The notes: generated by a model not told the origin, from the sequence alone. 64,000 nt of DNA from Histomonas meleagridis (GCA_020186115.1 WSYJ01000060.1:1674001-1738000); one strand, 5' to 3'; positions 20,138 to 30,154 are shown, numbered from the stretch's first letter. Program-made: numbers and translations.

Positions 20138-21286
20138 TTAATTTTCTGCTCTTATGAAAACAAGACCAGATTTTTTAGGCTCTTTTAATCTGATTAACTT
20201 ATGCCGCGCGATTTGTTTTATGTTTTGTTCTGTTTCTATGTCTTCGCCAATATATTTTTCCCTTAACATAAAACTTTCCATTTGTAAATATGAAATCTTT
20301 AATAACATAACATTAAATATAAGTTTCATAACAACAAAATTTAAATTTAATACAATTGATACAATCCCAAAGATTAACATCAAGAACAAATGTATAAAAC
20401 TTTTTAAAGTGAATTCTTTCGCAAGGCGAATCTTGAGCAAAATAACTTTTTGATCAATCATCTGATCTAAAAGTTTCACTAAGAGGAAAATACTGATTAT
20501 AAAATGACGCATGTACCCAACGATCGAGAAAAACGTGAAAAACGTGAAAAAGATTAAACATTTCGGATTATTCGATCGTAATAATATCGAAATTGATATT
20601 GTTAATGATAAAGATGTTAAAATGGAACTAATAACAAAACATTTTGGTTGCGAATATGTGAATATGCACCACCCGCGACTGGCTAGTAATGTTAATGTTA
20701 ACAATATCGTGAAGTATGTAATATTTAATAATTGAATAAGTATTTCAAACTTACGCATAAAGCGAAGTGTAAACGATATGGCATTTATAATCGATAGAAA
20801 GGTAAAAGCAAAGTGGAGGCGAATTCGAAAATGTGGAAATTTATACCTATTGAAAATCCATAAAAAATAATTGAAGAAATATGTTAGTGCTAAAATGCCG
20901 TCGATACACTTTAACGGAGCAATGGTTTTTTCTGGGAATTCTGTATTAACATTTGGAAATTGATTCGATTTATTTTTTATGAATTCTTGGCTTGGTGTGT
21001 TAACTGATAGAGATACTTGTTGTTCTATTTTTATTTCCGAAGGTTCATAATTAATATTACCATTTAAAATTTTATGGAGTTTATTCCTCCTGGATAAAAT
21101 TACACTTGTCTTCGGAAGAAGTAATTTTCTAATTCGGCTAGAAGAAGAAATAATATTCTTTTGTATTATGCAATTTGTACAAGAATTTGGAAGCTTTGGT
21201 GGCTTGCTTAGTGTGGCGTTTGCTTGTGCTTCATTTATACAGGTATGAGTACAACTTATCAGCTTGATGAGAAGGATCACAAGCAT
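20138..21286 (-). CDS. Seven-transmembrane protein with N-terminal lumenal domain (GOST/GPR107-like architecture)
   Basis: 382 residues. A signal peptide (MLVILLIKLISC) and a lumenal segment of about 115 residues with a Cys pair (SCTNC) precede seven hydrophobic helices at about 128-150, 158-178, 184-210, 219-240, 246-275, 296-314 and 318-340, and a basic cytoplasmic tail. Helix 3 ends in ASRGWCIFTY, similar to the SRGW-type motif of the GOST/LU7TM (GPR107, GPR180, TMEM145) families. Those are Golgi trafficking or receptor-like proteins. The fold count is read directly; the family assignment is inferred and could be wrong. Confidence 0.75.
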   Translation of the reverse strand: MLVILLIKLISCTHTCINEAQANATLSKPPKLPNSCTNCIIQKNIISSSSRIRKLLLPKTSVILSRRNKLHKILNGNINYEPSEIKIEQQVSLSVNTPSQEFIKNKSNQFPNVNTEFPEKTIAPLKCIDGILALTYFFNYFLWIFNRYKFPHFRIRLHFAFTFLSIINAISFTLRFMRKFEILIQLLNITYFTILLTLTLLASRGWCIFTYSQPKCFVISSILTSLSLTISISILLRSNNPKCLIFFTFFTFFSIVGYMRHFIISIFLLVKLLDQMIDQKVILLKIRLAKEFTLKSFIHLFLMLIFGIVSIVLNLNFVVMKLIFNVMLLKISYLQMESFMLREKYIGEDIETEQNIKQIARHKLIRLKEPKKSGLVFIRAEN

Positions 21287-22034
21287 TTTGACATTGAATG
21301 TAAGCCGAAATTTGAATTCAAAACGTGTTTTACGATCATATTACACCACAGTGAATAATAAATAGTTTATGGACGTAAATCTTCAAAAAGTATTGTAAAC
21401 TATATAAAATTATCATTCCATCAGTTATGTTGAATGATTACAACACTTAATTGAAAATATTCAAACAAAATATCAGTTTTTCATTGTTCACCATATTGAA
21501 TTTTCTGTATGACGATGGTAGTTTTTCTGGTTAAATGTTCGCCTTCTTGTTTTTTCATTTCTCATGAATTTACAAATGTATCTCTTTGTTTTCCAGAAAA
21601 TTCATTATGATATTCGTTAATGTCAATTACACGTCAAGAAAATTTATCTAAATTATAAATGATTTCGATATTATATTCGAAATAGGACAGTATTTTACTA
21701 CTATTATTAATACCAACTCCTTCTTCAGGCAGTATGAAATTATTTGCATCTCTGTTCTAAATGATCAAAATATTTAATTTATATGAATTATTTATTATTT
21801 CTTTTGGTAAGCAGATAATAGTGATTTTGTATATTTTAAACGTCAGTAATATCTGCTATCATAAAAATAAAAAATAATTTTTTAAATTTTTTGTATACAA
21901 CTTCTAAGGAATGACAGCTTAACAAAATCGTTGTAAAACACTTTTTTTTAATAGAAATTAAAAATTAAAGACATCTAACATTTAAAAATCAATTCATATA
22001 AACGGGGTATCCCGTAAAAAACGTTCTCCTTTCA
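21287..22034. other. Intergenic region, nothing recognised
   Basis: About 750 bp of AT-rich DNA between the 5' end of the 7-TM gene and the 3' end of the UBX gene. No frame over 60 codons with protein character, no RNA and no repeat was seen. Confidence 0.5.
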
Positions 22035-22955
22035 CTATTCTTCTTCTTCAACATGTACAATAAAATTCTTTTCATGACACACTTCGCTTATTAACTTTCC
22101 ATTTTCTTCTATTCGAAATTGCGGGAACCCTGTTTTCAAAATAAACTTTTTCGGAAACATGAATTTCCTTACGAACACAAACAAAAGATCAATTTTTTGA
22201 TCTCTTGGGAACTTATGTATTCGATTTATGTTATCTGGGAACTGGAATCTAATTGTTGCGATGTCTGTTGAGTCGTTTGTCTCTGGAAGTTCTTCGAATT
22301 CTTTTTCAACCTTTTTTCGTTGTTCTTCTTCATCTTCGATTTGTTTTCGTGCTCGTTGTTCTTCTTCAGCTTCTTCTCTAGTAACTTCTTGATCTTGTTG
22401 AACTGCATCATTGAACTCTTCGTTTTGTTGTTGGATGATGGCAGCATCTTGTGTTCTTTGGTTGTTCTCAATTTGGATTGATGATAAAAGATCACTTTCA
22501 TCAATTCTTCCTTCAAGGATAGCGAAGACACGGGAATCACTAAGGGTTGTTCCATTAGGTCTAAGGATGATTATTGTTGGGATTTCGGTAAATTCAAGTT
22601 CACATGCTGAATGCCATCCTTCAGGATAAGAAACATCTAATGGGATAAATATGAAGTTTGAATGGATTTCATTTGCAATGGACTCCTTTTGGAGAATTTT
22701 AACGACATGATTTGTATTCGGATTATCAGCAAAATAAATAAATATAAAAAGTGAACGATTGAGATTTTTCGCATCAGTAATAGCATCTTTGAGAGGTCCT
22801 GGATGTGAATCAAATGGAAAAGTAAATTGAAGTTGATGATGCAAATTTTCTTGATTATTATAAGGCATGCTTCCGTTCATGAAATGATGGTAAATACGTT
22901 TGAAAATATTACAATTACTGGAATGTTCTTCTGTAATTAGTTCTTGGTTTTCCAT
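22035..22955 (-). CDS. UAS-UBX domain protein (FAF1/UBXD7-8-like p97/Cdc48 adaptor)
   Basis: 306 residues. A thioredoxin-like UAS domain spans about 45-165 (FIYFADNPNTNHVVKILQ, FIPLDVSYPEGW, FTEIPTIIIL RPNG), a Glu/Gln/Arg-rich coiled coil about 165-225 and a UBX domain the last 80 residues (ATIRFQFPDNINRIHKFPRDQK onward). UBX proteins recruit p97/Cdc48 to ubiquitylated or membrane substrates. In the S3-S4 loop, where p97-binding UBX domains have Phe-Pro-Arg, this one reads GFPQF, so the arginine is lost. No membrane hairpin is visible, so it is closer to UBXD7/FAF1 than to UBXD8. It starts 90 bp from the divergent SET gene. Confidence 0.87.
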   Translation of the reverse strand: MENQELITEEHSSNCNIFKRIYHHFMNGSMPYNNQENLHHQLQFTFPFDSHPGPLKDAITDAKNLNRSLFIFIYFADNPNTNHVVKILQKESIANEIHSNFIFIPLDVSYPEGWHSACELEFTEIPTIIILRPNGTTLSDSRVFAILEGRIDESDLLSSIQIENNQRTQDAAIIQQQNEEFNDAVQQDQEVTREEAEEEQRARKQIEDEEEQRKKVEKEFEELPETNDSTDIATIRFQFPDNINRIHKFPRDQKIDLLFVFVRKFMFPKKFILKTGFPQFRIEENGKLISEVCHEKNFIVHVEEEE

Positions 22956-23045
22956 TTGTAGATTTTTGTATGTGATGAGAACGTTTAATTTCAGGTATTT
23001 TGGTCATTTCATATCCCTTTTTTTTTCTTTTTTCTTTTGATATAA
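22956..23045. promoter_or_regulatory. 90-bp bidirectional promoter of the UBX and SET genes
   Basis: The two ATGs are only 90 bp apart and face away from each other, so both promoters and 5' UTRs must fit here. It contains a pyrimidine-rich tract (C and T, about 23010-23038) on the SET side and TCATCACAT on the UBX side, which could act as a TCA-type initiator. Trichomonad initiators are TCA(+1)Y-rich and lie close to the ATG. Confidence 0.55.
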
Positions 23046-24014
23046 ATGAAAAGAAGTTCAAATCATCCAAGCAAAATGGATGATTCACTTCCGCACCTAA
23101 CAAGAGAAGAAAAACAACGTTTTTCTTTATGTTCATATTACGCAAATTTATTAAAGAATTCTTCATTTGGAGACCAAACCAATACAGAAAAACGAAAATC
23201 TACAGTTGTAAAAGAACTTTCCCGCAGTACTTCAGAAAATTTTCTTTTTGATTGTGATAAATTAAGTCGTAAAGCATTACGTTTTGAGATAAGCGATATC
23301 GATTGTTGGGGTGTTTTTGCTGACGAGCCCATTCAGAAAGGCGAGCCTATTATAGAATACATTGGCGAAGTAATTCGACAACGCGTTGTTGAAAAACGAG
23401 AGAAAGAATATGAACTTGAAGGTAATCATGGCTCATACATATTCCGTATTGATGACGACAACAATATTGATGCCACACATTCTGGTGGTCTTGCTCGATA
23501 TATTAATCATAGTTGTGATCCGAACTGCGAAACACGTATTATACCATTTGACAAGACCAAGCGCGTTGTGATCTTTGCCAAACGCAATATCTCACCTTGT
23601 GAAGAACTAAGTTATGATTATCAACTTCCATATGAGATCAAAGAAAAAGCTATTCGATGCACATGTCATTCCCCTAACTGCAAAGGATGGCTAAATTGGA
23701 AGCAAGACCAAGATGAAATTATTCGAAGGAATTTGAACATTGGAAATGATGCACCATTTGAACCAGATTCCGAAACTGATGAAGAAACAAAACCTTACAG
23801 GAAGCACATTCACGACAGAAATGAGAAAGTTGAGAAAATGAAACGTGAAAGACAACTTGTTAGTGATATACATGTTTTGATTCCTTCTGTAGAAATCGAT
23901 AAGGATGTAATCACAAAAACATTGGGGTTATCTTTTGATGATGAAGATGATGAAATTGATGAAATAGAAAATAAGAAACAAAAGAAAAAGAAAAAAGGAA
24001 AAAGACGTAAGTGA
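23046..24014 (+). CDS. Set1/COMPASS-type histone H3K4 methyltransferase (SET plus post-SET)
   Basis: 322 residues. The SET domain occupies about 76-200: DCWGVFA, the YIGEVIRQRVVEKREKEYE helix, GSYIFRIDDDNNIDAT, RYINHSCDPNC (NHSC at 154-157) and EELSYDYQ with the catalytic tyrosine. A post-SET zinc motif CTCHSPNCKGWLN follows (205-217). The arrangement is that of Set1/MLL H3K4 methyltransferases, but the protein is far smaller, without the RRM, n-SET or PHD regions. The C-terminus is acidic then strongly basic (KKQKKKKKGKRRK), which fits a nuclear localisation signal. A second ATG at 23076 is possible. It is divergently paired with the UBX gene. Confidence 0.9.
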   Translation: MKRSSNHPSKMDDSLPHLTREEKQRFSLCSYYANLLKNSSFGDQTNTEKRKSTVVKELSRSTSENFLFDCDKLSRKALRFEISDIDCWGVFADEPIQKGEPIIEYIGEVIRQRVVEKREKEYELEGNHGSYIFRIDDDNNIDATHSGGLARYINHSCDPNCETRIIPFDKTKRVVIFAKRNISPCEELSYDYQLPYEIKEKAIRCTCHSPNCKGWLNWKQDQDEIIRRNLNIGNDAPFEPDSETDEETKPYRKHIHDRNEKVEKMKRERQLVSDIHVLIPSVEIDKDVITKTLGLSFDDEDDEIDEIENKKQKKKKKGKRRK

Positions 24015-24584
24015 AAAATTAGCGGATTAATAAATAAAGTATAAAGTTAATTCTCTTGGAATGATTCGATTAATACGCAAATGTTCCTGGTTGCAGTTTT
24101 TTCTGATGTTTATTTTGTTTACCATTGAAAAATTGTGTGCAAAGGCTTCATAAAGCTTGATTGAAAAAGTTGCTCTCATCGTTTTTGACACATTGAAATT
24201 CTTCTGAAATTTGTGGAATCACAATTATCAGAGCGCCCGATGGTTTAATGAACCTTCGAAGATGGTAGATCAGTAATTTCCCATATTTCTATTTGATATC
24301 AAAAATGATAATTGTGCAGTTCTTATAATTCGGCAGTGATCTTTTTTGATACGTTGAGTGTGACTTACGCTTCTGTAAACTAATAGCATTGAGGAACTTT
24401 ACAATACGTTACTTTAACCTCTTAAATAACAAATTTAAATTTTTTCTAAGGGTGTTTAAACAAAAAGTTTTGTGAGTGTAGTTCTTTGTTCCACTTATCG
24501 GTGACAGAAACGATTTCTGAATTTTGTGATATTACTGAATTATTTGAATGATTTTTGACGTGGTGTTTTGGTTACTTAGTCAAG
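24015..24584. other. Intergenic region with a slightly GC-richer stretch
   Basis: No gene was called. A segment at about 24220-24270 is less AT-rich and contains short palindromes (GGTTTAATGAACC, CTTCGAAG). A small RNA gene cannot be excluded, but nothing identifies one. Confidence 0.4.
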
Positions 24585-25625
24585 ATGGGCTCGTTTCAAG
24601 AGGATGACTTAGATCTCCCACCACAAGAATATAAATCAGATCCTAAAACAAATTGTTCATATAGTTCGTATAAAAGGGATATAAAATGGAAATTAATCTT
24701 TATTGCTATTTTTTTCATAATATTTTTTACAATTCTTTTCATCTGTACATATGTCATTCCACGTGATGAATATCTAGAAGCTAAAAAACAGGATCCCAAA
24801 CTCGAATTTCAAGAACCATATACTCCAGGAGATGCATTACATTGGACAAATTATTGTATATTTCTAATATTTTTACTTGGGCTTATAGGGTACGCTTCTG
24901 ATCATCCAAAAGAATTTTTTTATGTGATGTTTTTAACGATTTATGTGGTTTTTGGGTTATTTTCTGCTGGGATATGGATTGCATACGCCGCTACTATTGC
25001 AAATTCAGGCACAGTGAAAACAGCATGGGATAAACATTTTTCATATGATAATTATAATAAAAACATAACCAATATAAAAGTAGAAAAACCATATATAAAG
25101 ATATCAGCATCTGGATATACATCGACCGGGAGGAAACATAGAACCTATTACTATTGTAATCCAGAAGCGATAATAGTTAATTCAACTAATTGTTCAACAA
25201 CTTATAATTTGCCTGAGTTACATAATCACTCATGGGTTAATATTATATATAATATTACATCAACACAAGATATTGATGATTTTGTTGAAAGAGTCGGACA
25301 AAAATATAAAGATTCATTACCTACAACAGATGAACGCGGATTAACGATTAGTTGGAAATATGATATTAGATTTGGATTTAATTCTGAAATTAATGGACTT
25401 TATTTTGTTACCAAAAGTAATGAACTTGAAGGTAAACTTAAAAAATCCAATGGTAAGGCAATGATGGCTTTTTGGGCAGGCGTTGGTTATGTTTATAGAT
25501 TGAGGTCATACCCAGTATTTCGACCTATAATATCTAAATCTGATATTGAAATAGATTTGCCTGAACTTCCTGATAATGATCCAATATGGGATAGAATCGC
25601 ACAAACAAAATGTATACTTGAATAA
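24585..25625 (+). CDS. Multi-pass membrane protein of unknown function
   Basis: 346 residues from the first ATG; the frame is open earlier only from TTG. A hydrophilic N-terminus is followed by three clear hydrophobic helices at about 36-58, 86-105 and 111-136. A lumenal or extracellular domain of about 190 residues follows, with several N-glycosylation sequons (NITN, NSTNCSTTY, NHSW, NITS) and four cysteines. A weak fourth hydrophobic patch (AMMAFWAGVGYVY) lies near the end. I do not recognise the family. The exposed domain, with its spaced Cys and sequons, suggests secretory-pathway folding. Confidence 0.75.
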   Translation: MGSFQEDDLDLPPQEYKSDPKTNCSYSSYKRDIKWKLIFIAIFFIIFFTILFICTYVIPRDEYLEAKKQDPKLEFQEPYTPGDALHWTNYCIFLIFLLGLIGYASDHPKEFFYVMFLTIYVVFGLFSAGIWIAYAATIANSGTVKTAWDKHFSYDNYNKNITNIKVEKPYIKISASGYTSTGRKHRTYYYCNPEAIIVNSTNCSTTYNLPELHNHSWVNIIYNITSTQDIDDFVERVGQKYKDSLPTTDERGLTISWKYDIRFGFNSEINGLYFVTKSNELEGKLKKSNGKAMMAFWAGVGYVYRLRSYPVFRPIISKSDIEIDLPELPDNDPIWDRIAQTKCILE

Positions 25626-26050
25626 TTTTGATTCTTTTCAGAATAAGAAATAAATCTTAATTCAGATTTTCAATATGTTCTTTAAAAGGATAATTTTCGT
25701 TCGTTTTGAGTTAATAATTTATAAGATAAATTAATTTAACATGAAGTGATAAAAACTAATTTCTTCTTAAAATTAATTAGATTGCGAAAAGAATTTGAAT
25801 TTTTTGAAAATATATTTTTTACATTTTGGCATGAATTCAATTGGCGTAAATAATAAGATCAAAATATGGAAAAATACATTTGCGAAATGGAAAATAACCG
25901 CTTTGTAAACTTTATTATCCTGCAAGAAGCCAAGAATGCATTTAAAGTTTTTTCCACTCTATCACAAGTACTCCCAATGCAAAGGGCTTAAAATTCGCGA
26001 GGAAAAAAAAAAAAAAAAAAAAAAAGATTAAAAAAAATACTGATTTTTCT
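25626..26050. other. Convergent spacer with a long poly-A tract
   Basis: 3' flanks of the membrane-protein gene and the Myb gene. A run of about 22 A residues lies at 26005-26026, directly downstream of the Myb stop on its strand as poly-T. Nothing else was seen. Confidence 0.5.
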
Positions 26051-26650
26051 TTAAAGATTATTGTTATTGTGAACGCTATCTTGGTTGTTCCCATTTTCGT
26101 GAGCTAATAACAAATTAGGGTCAATTTGATTTAAACCCATTTCGAGCTGTGCACGAGCTTGCGTTTGATTTCGCAACCCAGAATACCATCGATTCTTGAT
26201 GGAACTGGGACTTCTGCCTTGTAGCTTTTGTGCTATGAGTGACCAGCGATTACCCAGCTCTTTTTGTGATTGAATAATGACTTGATCTTCCCAAGGCTCA
26301 AATGGATCGTGACGAATTCCTGGCTGCAGCCTCTGAAACCACCTCTCACGGCATTGCTTAGGAGTTCTGGTCGGCACAAATTTTGCTATGTCAGTCCATT
26401 TTTTAGGACCAAGTTGATTGACTGCAGTTGTTAGCATCTCGTCTTCTTGCTGATTCCACGTACCTCTTGTTATCATTGAATTATCTTTTGGTGATTGCTG
26501 TATTCGCATAAGAAAATTAATTAAATCTTGTGGCTGGATTGAAGTATTCGAACAAATTTGTGGATACCCATCAATTTGTTGTTGAACTCCTTGAATGGGC
26601 GCTTGCTGTTGTTGTTGCTGTATTGAGTTTTGATCTAAATCATTCATCAT
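26051..26650 (-). CDS. R2R3 Myb-like DNA-binding protein
   Basis: 199 residues. A Gln-rich N-terminus precedes two Myb repeats: R2 at about 61-108 (W65, W85, W104) and R3 at about 113-160 (W120, W136, W155). The R2 recognition helix reads TPKQCRERW and that of R3 reads SPSSIKNRW, both standard. The C-terminal 35 residues are Asn/Gln-rich. Trichomonads use small R2R3 Myb factors as sequence-specific regulators and one as a core-promoter factor. TAACGG-type sites are frequent in this window, but no direct link can be shown. A second Met follows immediately. Confidence 0.93.
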   Translation of the reverse strand: MMNDLDQNSIQQQQQQAPIQGVQQQIDGYPQICSNTSIQPQDLINFLMRIQQSPKDNSMITRGTWNQQEDEMLTTAVNQLGPKKWTDIAKFVPTRTPKQCRERWFQRLQPGIRHDPFEPWEDQVIIQSQKELGNRWSLIAQKLQGRSPSSIKNRWYSGLRNQTQARAQLEMGLNQIDPNLLLAHENGNNQDSVHNNNNL

Positions 26651-27065
26651 TGTTCCCCGCCAAAATTAATATGACATGTTACATGAAAAAACTTTGTTTC
26701 AGAATAATACAAAAAGCCAGATGCCATATTGAAAACGCAAACGTTTTATTAAGTGAAGAATAAGCTTTTTGAGGGTTGAAAATTCTTAACTTTTTCAAAT
26801 TGTTATGTCGATATTCCAATTTAAAATAGATAAAAAACAAAATTATTAAGATCTTAAAATATCCTAAAATAAGTTAGGGAAAAAATGAATCACCAAGGTT
26901 TACCAACAATAATTTCAAAACATATTGTAAAAAATCCTAAAAACAATCTCCATCAAAACATCCATTCAAAAATATTAAATACACATACATAAAGAATTCA
27001 GCAAAGTGCAATATCTTTATAAAAGATTTATTACCAGTGGTTTTTATTTACTAGAAACGCGCTTA
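26651..27065. other. Intergenic spacer, nothing recognised
   Basis: 5' flank of the Myb gene and 3' flank of the PAP2-like gene. It is AT-rich without recognisable features. Confidence 0.5.
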
Positions 27066-28175
27066 TTATTCTGTCTTATAATATACAATCAGTGCTTGTA
27101 ACGCACTAATCAAAATCTGCACAAGGAATGCTAAGCCACTATAAATTAAGTCTTTTGTCAGTACACCCTTCAAATCTAATTTCTCCTCTTCCACATTTTC
27201 AAGGTCTAGTTCAGCAAACGCAGCATTGCCTTGGTCCAAATCAACTTCTTCGTCCTCTAAATATGCCGAAAATCGATCGAACCATGAAAAGTCATTATGC
27301 GATTGAATGAACATCACAAGCAAAAACGAAACAAAGAATTGGTATCCAAACCCAGATATGATCAATGACCATGCGTTATCGTATGCATACGACGTTTTAT
27401 ATTGATCAAGTGGATTACAAATGAGATATGCAACACATGCGAAAAAGAGTAAACAAGAACATACAAAAGATACAATAACAGGAACTAAACTGATAAAGCA
27501 CTCAATAACTATGCCAAAACAAATGGAAAAAAGAATTTGTAAAACATTGGATTTTCCATATAGGACATCATAAACAGATAAAAAGATAATGAAAAAGACG
27601 GCCATGAGCTTGACGATAAAGCCATTGAAACAGATGGTGAATATTTTGCGAAGAACTGGATTCAATTCTAAAAATAATGGATTATCATTATTATTACGAC
27701 CACCATATTTCATAAAGAAAATGGCCATAGCGGTTTCTATTACAACGTTAACAGATGGTAATTGATATTCAAATCCGAGATAATTCATGAATGGCCCACT
27801 TTGATTTGTATGTGCACATGGACCAGGTTGTTGAGTAATCCACCCAAGCACAGGCGATATAAGATTAGCAAAGGTGCAGGTGTACAAAAATTTAAGTAAT
27901 TGAAGTCGACTTCGATGATATAATTTCTGCATTTTTTTCTGTTTTCCAGAGGCTTGGAATAAGAAAATAACAGGAAGAATAATAACTAAGTAAACAGCAG
28001 CCATGCCTATAAAGTAAAATGAGACCCAATCAGAAAAAGAAGAAAAAATACCATCGGTTATGTCATCCAGAAAATTTTGGTAGCAATTAAGAAAAAAGCT
28101 ATCTCCAAAAGTAGAAGCAAGATAGTTTTTGAGCATTTCGTTATCGCTTGTAGTAAATTGGGTTGGTTTAGACAT
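27066..28175 (-). CDS. Multi-pass membrane protein, possible catalytically degenerate PAP2-family protein
   Basis: 369 residues with about seven hydrophobic helices. The order of landmarks resembles lipid/sugar phosphatases of the PAP2 superfamily: an early helix ending NLISPVLGWITQQPGPC (position of the KX6RP-type motif), then YQLPSVNVVIETAMAIFF (position of PSGH) and LYGKSNVLQILFSICFG (position of the SRX5HX3D motif). The catalytic residues themselves are absent: PSVN has no His and the third motif has neither Arg nor His. An acidic loop of about 45 residues precedes the last helix. Either this is a non-catalytic relative or the resemblance is fortuitous. Confidence 0.65.
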   Translation of the reverse strand: MSKPTQFTTSDNEMLKNYLASTFGDSFFLNCYQNFLDDITDGIFSSFSDWVSFYFIGMAAVYLVIILPVIFLFQASGKQKKMQKLYHRSRLQLLKFLYTCTFANLISPVLGWITQQPGPCAHTNQSGPFMNYLGFEYQLPSVNVVIETAMAIFFMKYGGRNNNDNPLFLELNPVLRKIFTICFNGFIVKLMAVFFIIFLSVYDVLYGKSNVLQILFSICFGIVIECFISLVPVIVSFVCSCLLFFACVAYLICNPLDQYKTSYAYDNAWSLIISGFGYQFFVSFLLVMFIQSHNDFSWFDRFSAYLEDEEVDLDQGNAAFAELDLENVEEEKLDLKGVLTKDLIYSGLAFLVQILISALQALIVYYKTE

Positions 28176-28363
28176 TTGTCAAAATGTGTATTTTGTCACT
28201 TTTGGAACGGTTGGTGATAAAAACGGTTAATACAAATTTGAACCGAATTCAATTTTTGAAAGAATAAAAAAAAGTGTTTATGGGTGAAATCGTTTAACGT
28301 CTTCAAAGCTCCATCTGGTGTAAATAATTAAAAAAGTTGTGTTAATAACGTACAAAAAATGTA
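28176..28363. promoter_or_regulatory. Bidirectional promoter region with repeated AACGGTT sites
   Basis: A 188-bp divergent spacer between the PAP2-like and USP genes. Two AACGGTT sites (about 28207 and 28222), both containing the Myb core AACGG, lie 13-15 bp apart. A GTCACTTTTGG element sits at about 28195. Both genes may use it. Confidence 0.5.
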
Positions 28364-30154
28364 ATGGAAACTAATTTAATGAATCAAAAGAAATTTCTTC
28401 AAAAAAATAAATCATCATTAACAAATTTGGACCCAAAAGGTGGCTCTATTCAAGTAATAGCAGTTGATAAAGTATGGTATGGAGATTTAATCAATTGGCT
28501 GTTCAACGGTTCAAAAACAATTCCTAGCAAAATTAAATCCCCAGACATTTTGCTAAATAACCAACTCAAAAAAGGAGTTCGAGTTGGTATTGATTTTGAA
28601 GTTGTTCATACAAATATTTGGTCATATTTAACAAATATTTTTTCAACGCCAAAGCAGAAAATCCAAGGCTTTCTAGTTTACACTGAAACCAAAAGAGAAG
28701 TAGAATTTGTTTATCCACCGCAAACAATTCAAATCCAATTTGGTCGCCAAACTCTAATAAGGGTTGCATCACTTTCATGGTTAATCAAAGAAATCAAAGA
28801 AAGTGCGTGTAATCAATGTCATGTGTATCCTTCAAAATCGTTTTTGTATCACTTGCAAACTAACAGCAAAATTGATGATTCATTAACAGTCGAAAAGGTT
28901 CTAAAACAGTATGGAAACAATTTCGAGCTTCGATGTATTGAAAGTCATAAATTATTTTCCACTCCAAATTCTAAAACGCCTCATATTTTCAAGCCAGATG
29001 TCAATTTGCAATCACCACGTAAACCAATTCAATCCATAAATACTGTTAAAACCCCCACAAAATTATCTCCTCGACCACCTTTATCACCAATACCAAACAA
29101 ACAAGTACAAAAAAAATCAGCATCAAATATATTCCAAGAACCTCAACCTTCTTTACCTCTTCTTAACTCACCTATTAGTACACCATCATATCCCAATCCT
29201 GTTGGGCTTGTAAATCTTGGAAATACTTGTTTTTTAAATGCGTCATTACAATGTATTTGTCGAATTAAGCCACTTGTTTCATTTATTCTTTCCACTGATT
29301 TTGACTCCCAAATAAACATCAACAACTCTCTTGGATCAAAAGGAAAGATTGCACGTGCATTTCGGAATTTTCTTATTGAAATTTCTTCCTCTCGAAGTGC
29401 TGTAAATCCATCAAAATTACGTGAAGCTATAATTTCCAAATATAGGCGATTCTCCAATTTTGCACAACATGATTCACAAGAGTTCCTTAATGCTCTGATT
29501 GATGGACTTCATGAAGATTTTAATCAACCTTCAAAAGACAAAACGCTTGAAAATGCTGATTCATTAGAGCTTCATTTATCACGTAATTCTTCTCCAATAC
29601 AGAAGATATTCCTCGGAAGCATGTTCAGCAGCATTGAATGTCCTGAATGCGGTTTCAGCAAAATTGTGAGGGATCCGTTTATGTTTTTTACAGTTGATGT
29701 GCCGAAAAGTGTCATTGGAGTACGTTTATTGAATTGTTTGAAAAAGTTTAATCAATGCGAAATTCTTGATAAAGATAACTTGTGGGAATGTGAAAAATGT
29801 GGAAAAAAAGTAAGAGCAAGAAAAAGAATGGGTTTGAATGAATGTCCAAATGTGTTAATTATACATTTGAAACGCTTTTCTGAAAATGGACATTTTGCAA
29901 GAAAAAATGAAACAAAAGTTGAATATCCAGATTTATTGTCTTCCAAGGATTTTATGGAAAAGGATTGTGGAGATTATAATTTGGTCGGAGTTGTATGCCA
30001 TTGCGGAGGATTGAATGGAGGACATTACACAGCTATGGCATTAGACCAAAAAAATAACATTTGGTACTATTTCAATGACTCGATTGTCAAGAAAATTAGC
30101 GCATCTTCTGCTCATGTAAGTGATGCATATGTTTTGTTTTATCAGCGTATATAA
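28364..30154 (+). CDS. Ubiquitin-specific protease (DUSP plus USP domains, peptidase C19)
   Basis: 596 residues. The N-terminal part (about 20-100, VDKVWYGDLINWL ... GVDFEVVHTNIWSYLTNIF in outline) resembles a DUSP domain, followed by a ubiquitin-like segment and a Pro-rich linker. The USP domain starts at about 280 with the Cys box GLVNLGNTCFLNASLQC (catalytic Cys near 289). Two CxxC pairs (CPECG, CEKCG) form the zinc-stabilised fingers. The His box is GGHYTAMALDQ (His near 552), followed by WYYFNDS with the third catalytic residue. All catalytic residues are present. The architecture is like USP4/11/15. It removes ubiquitin from proteins; the substrate is unknown. The TAA stop overlaps TAAATAAA. 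Confidence 0.95.
   Translation: METNLMNQKKFLQKNKSSLTNLDPKGGSIQVIAVDKVWYGDLINWLFNGSKTIPSKIKSPDILLNNQLKKGVRVGIDFEVVHTNIWSYLTNIFSTPKQKIQGFLVYTETKREVEFVYPPQTIQIQFGRQTLIRVASLSWLIKEIKESACNQCHVYPSKSFLYHLQTNSKIDDSLTVEKVLKQYGNNFELRCIESHKLFSTPNSKTPHIFKPDVNLQSPRKPIQSINTVKTPTKLSPRPPLSPIPNKQVQKKSASNIFQEPQPSLPLLNSPISTPSYPNPVGLVNLGNTCFLNASLQCICRIKPLVSFILSTDFDSQININNSLGSKGKIARAFRNFLIEISSSRSAVNPSKLREAIISKYRRFSNFAQHDSQEFLNALIDGLHEDFNQPSKDKTLENADSLELHLSRNSSPIQKIFLGSMFSSIECPECGFSKIVRDPFMFFTVDVPKSVIGVRLLNCLKKFNQCEILDKDNLWECEKCGKKVRARKRMGLNECPNVLIIHLKRFSENGHFARKNETKVEYPDLLSSKDFMEKDCGDYNLVGVVCHCGGLNGGHYTAMALDQKNNIWYYFNDSIVKKISASSAHVSDAYVLFYQRI

Noticed and set aside
20154-20735. Plus-strand frames of 99 and 74 codons
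   Set aside because: They lie wholly inside the 7-TM protein gene on the other strand and are composition shadows of it.
26005-26026. Poly-A run as a retroposed poly(A) tail
   Set aside because: No retrotransposed gene body or target-site duplication is next to it; homopolymers are common here.
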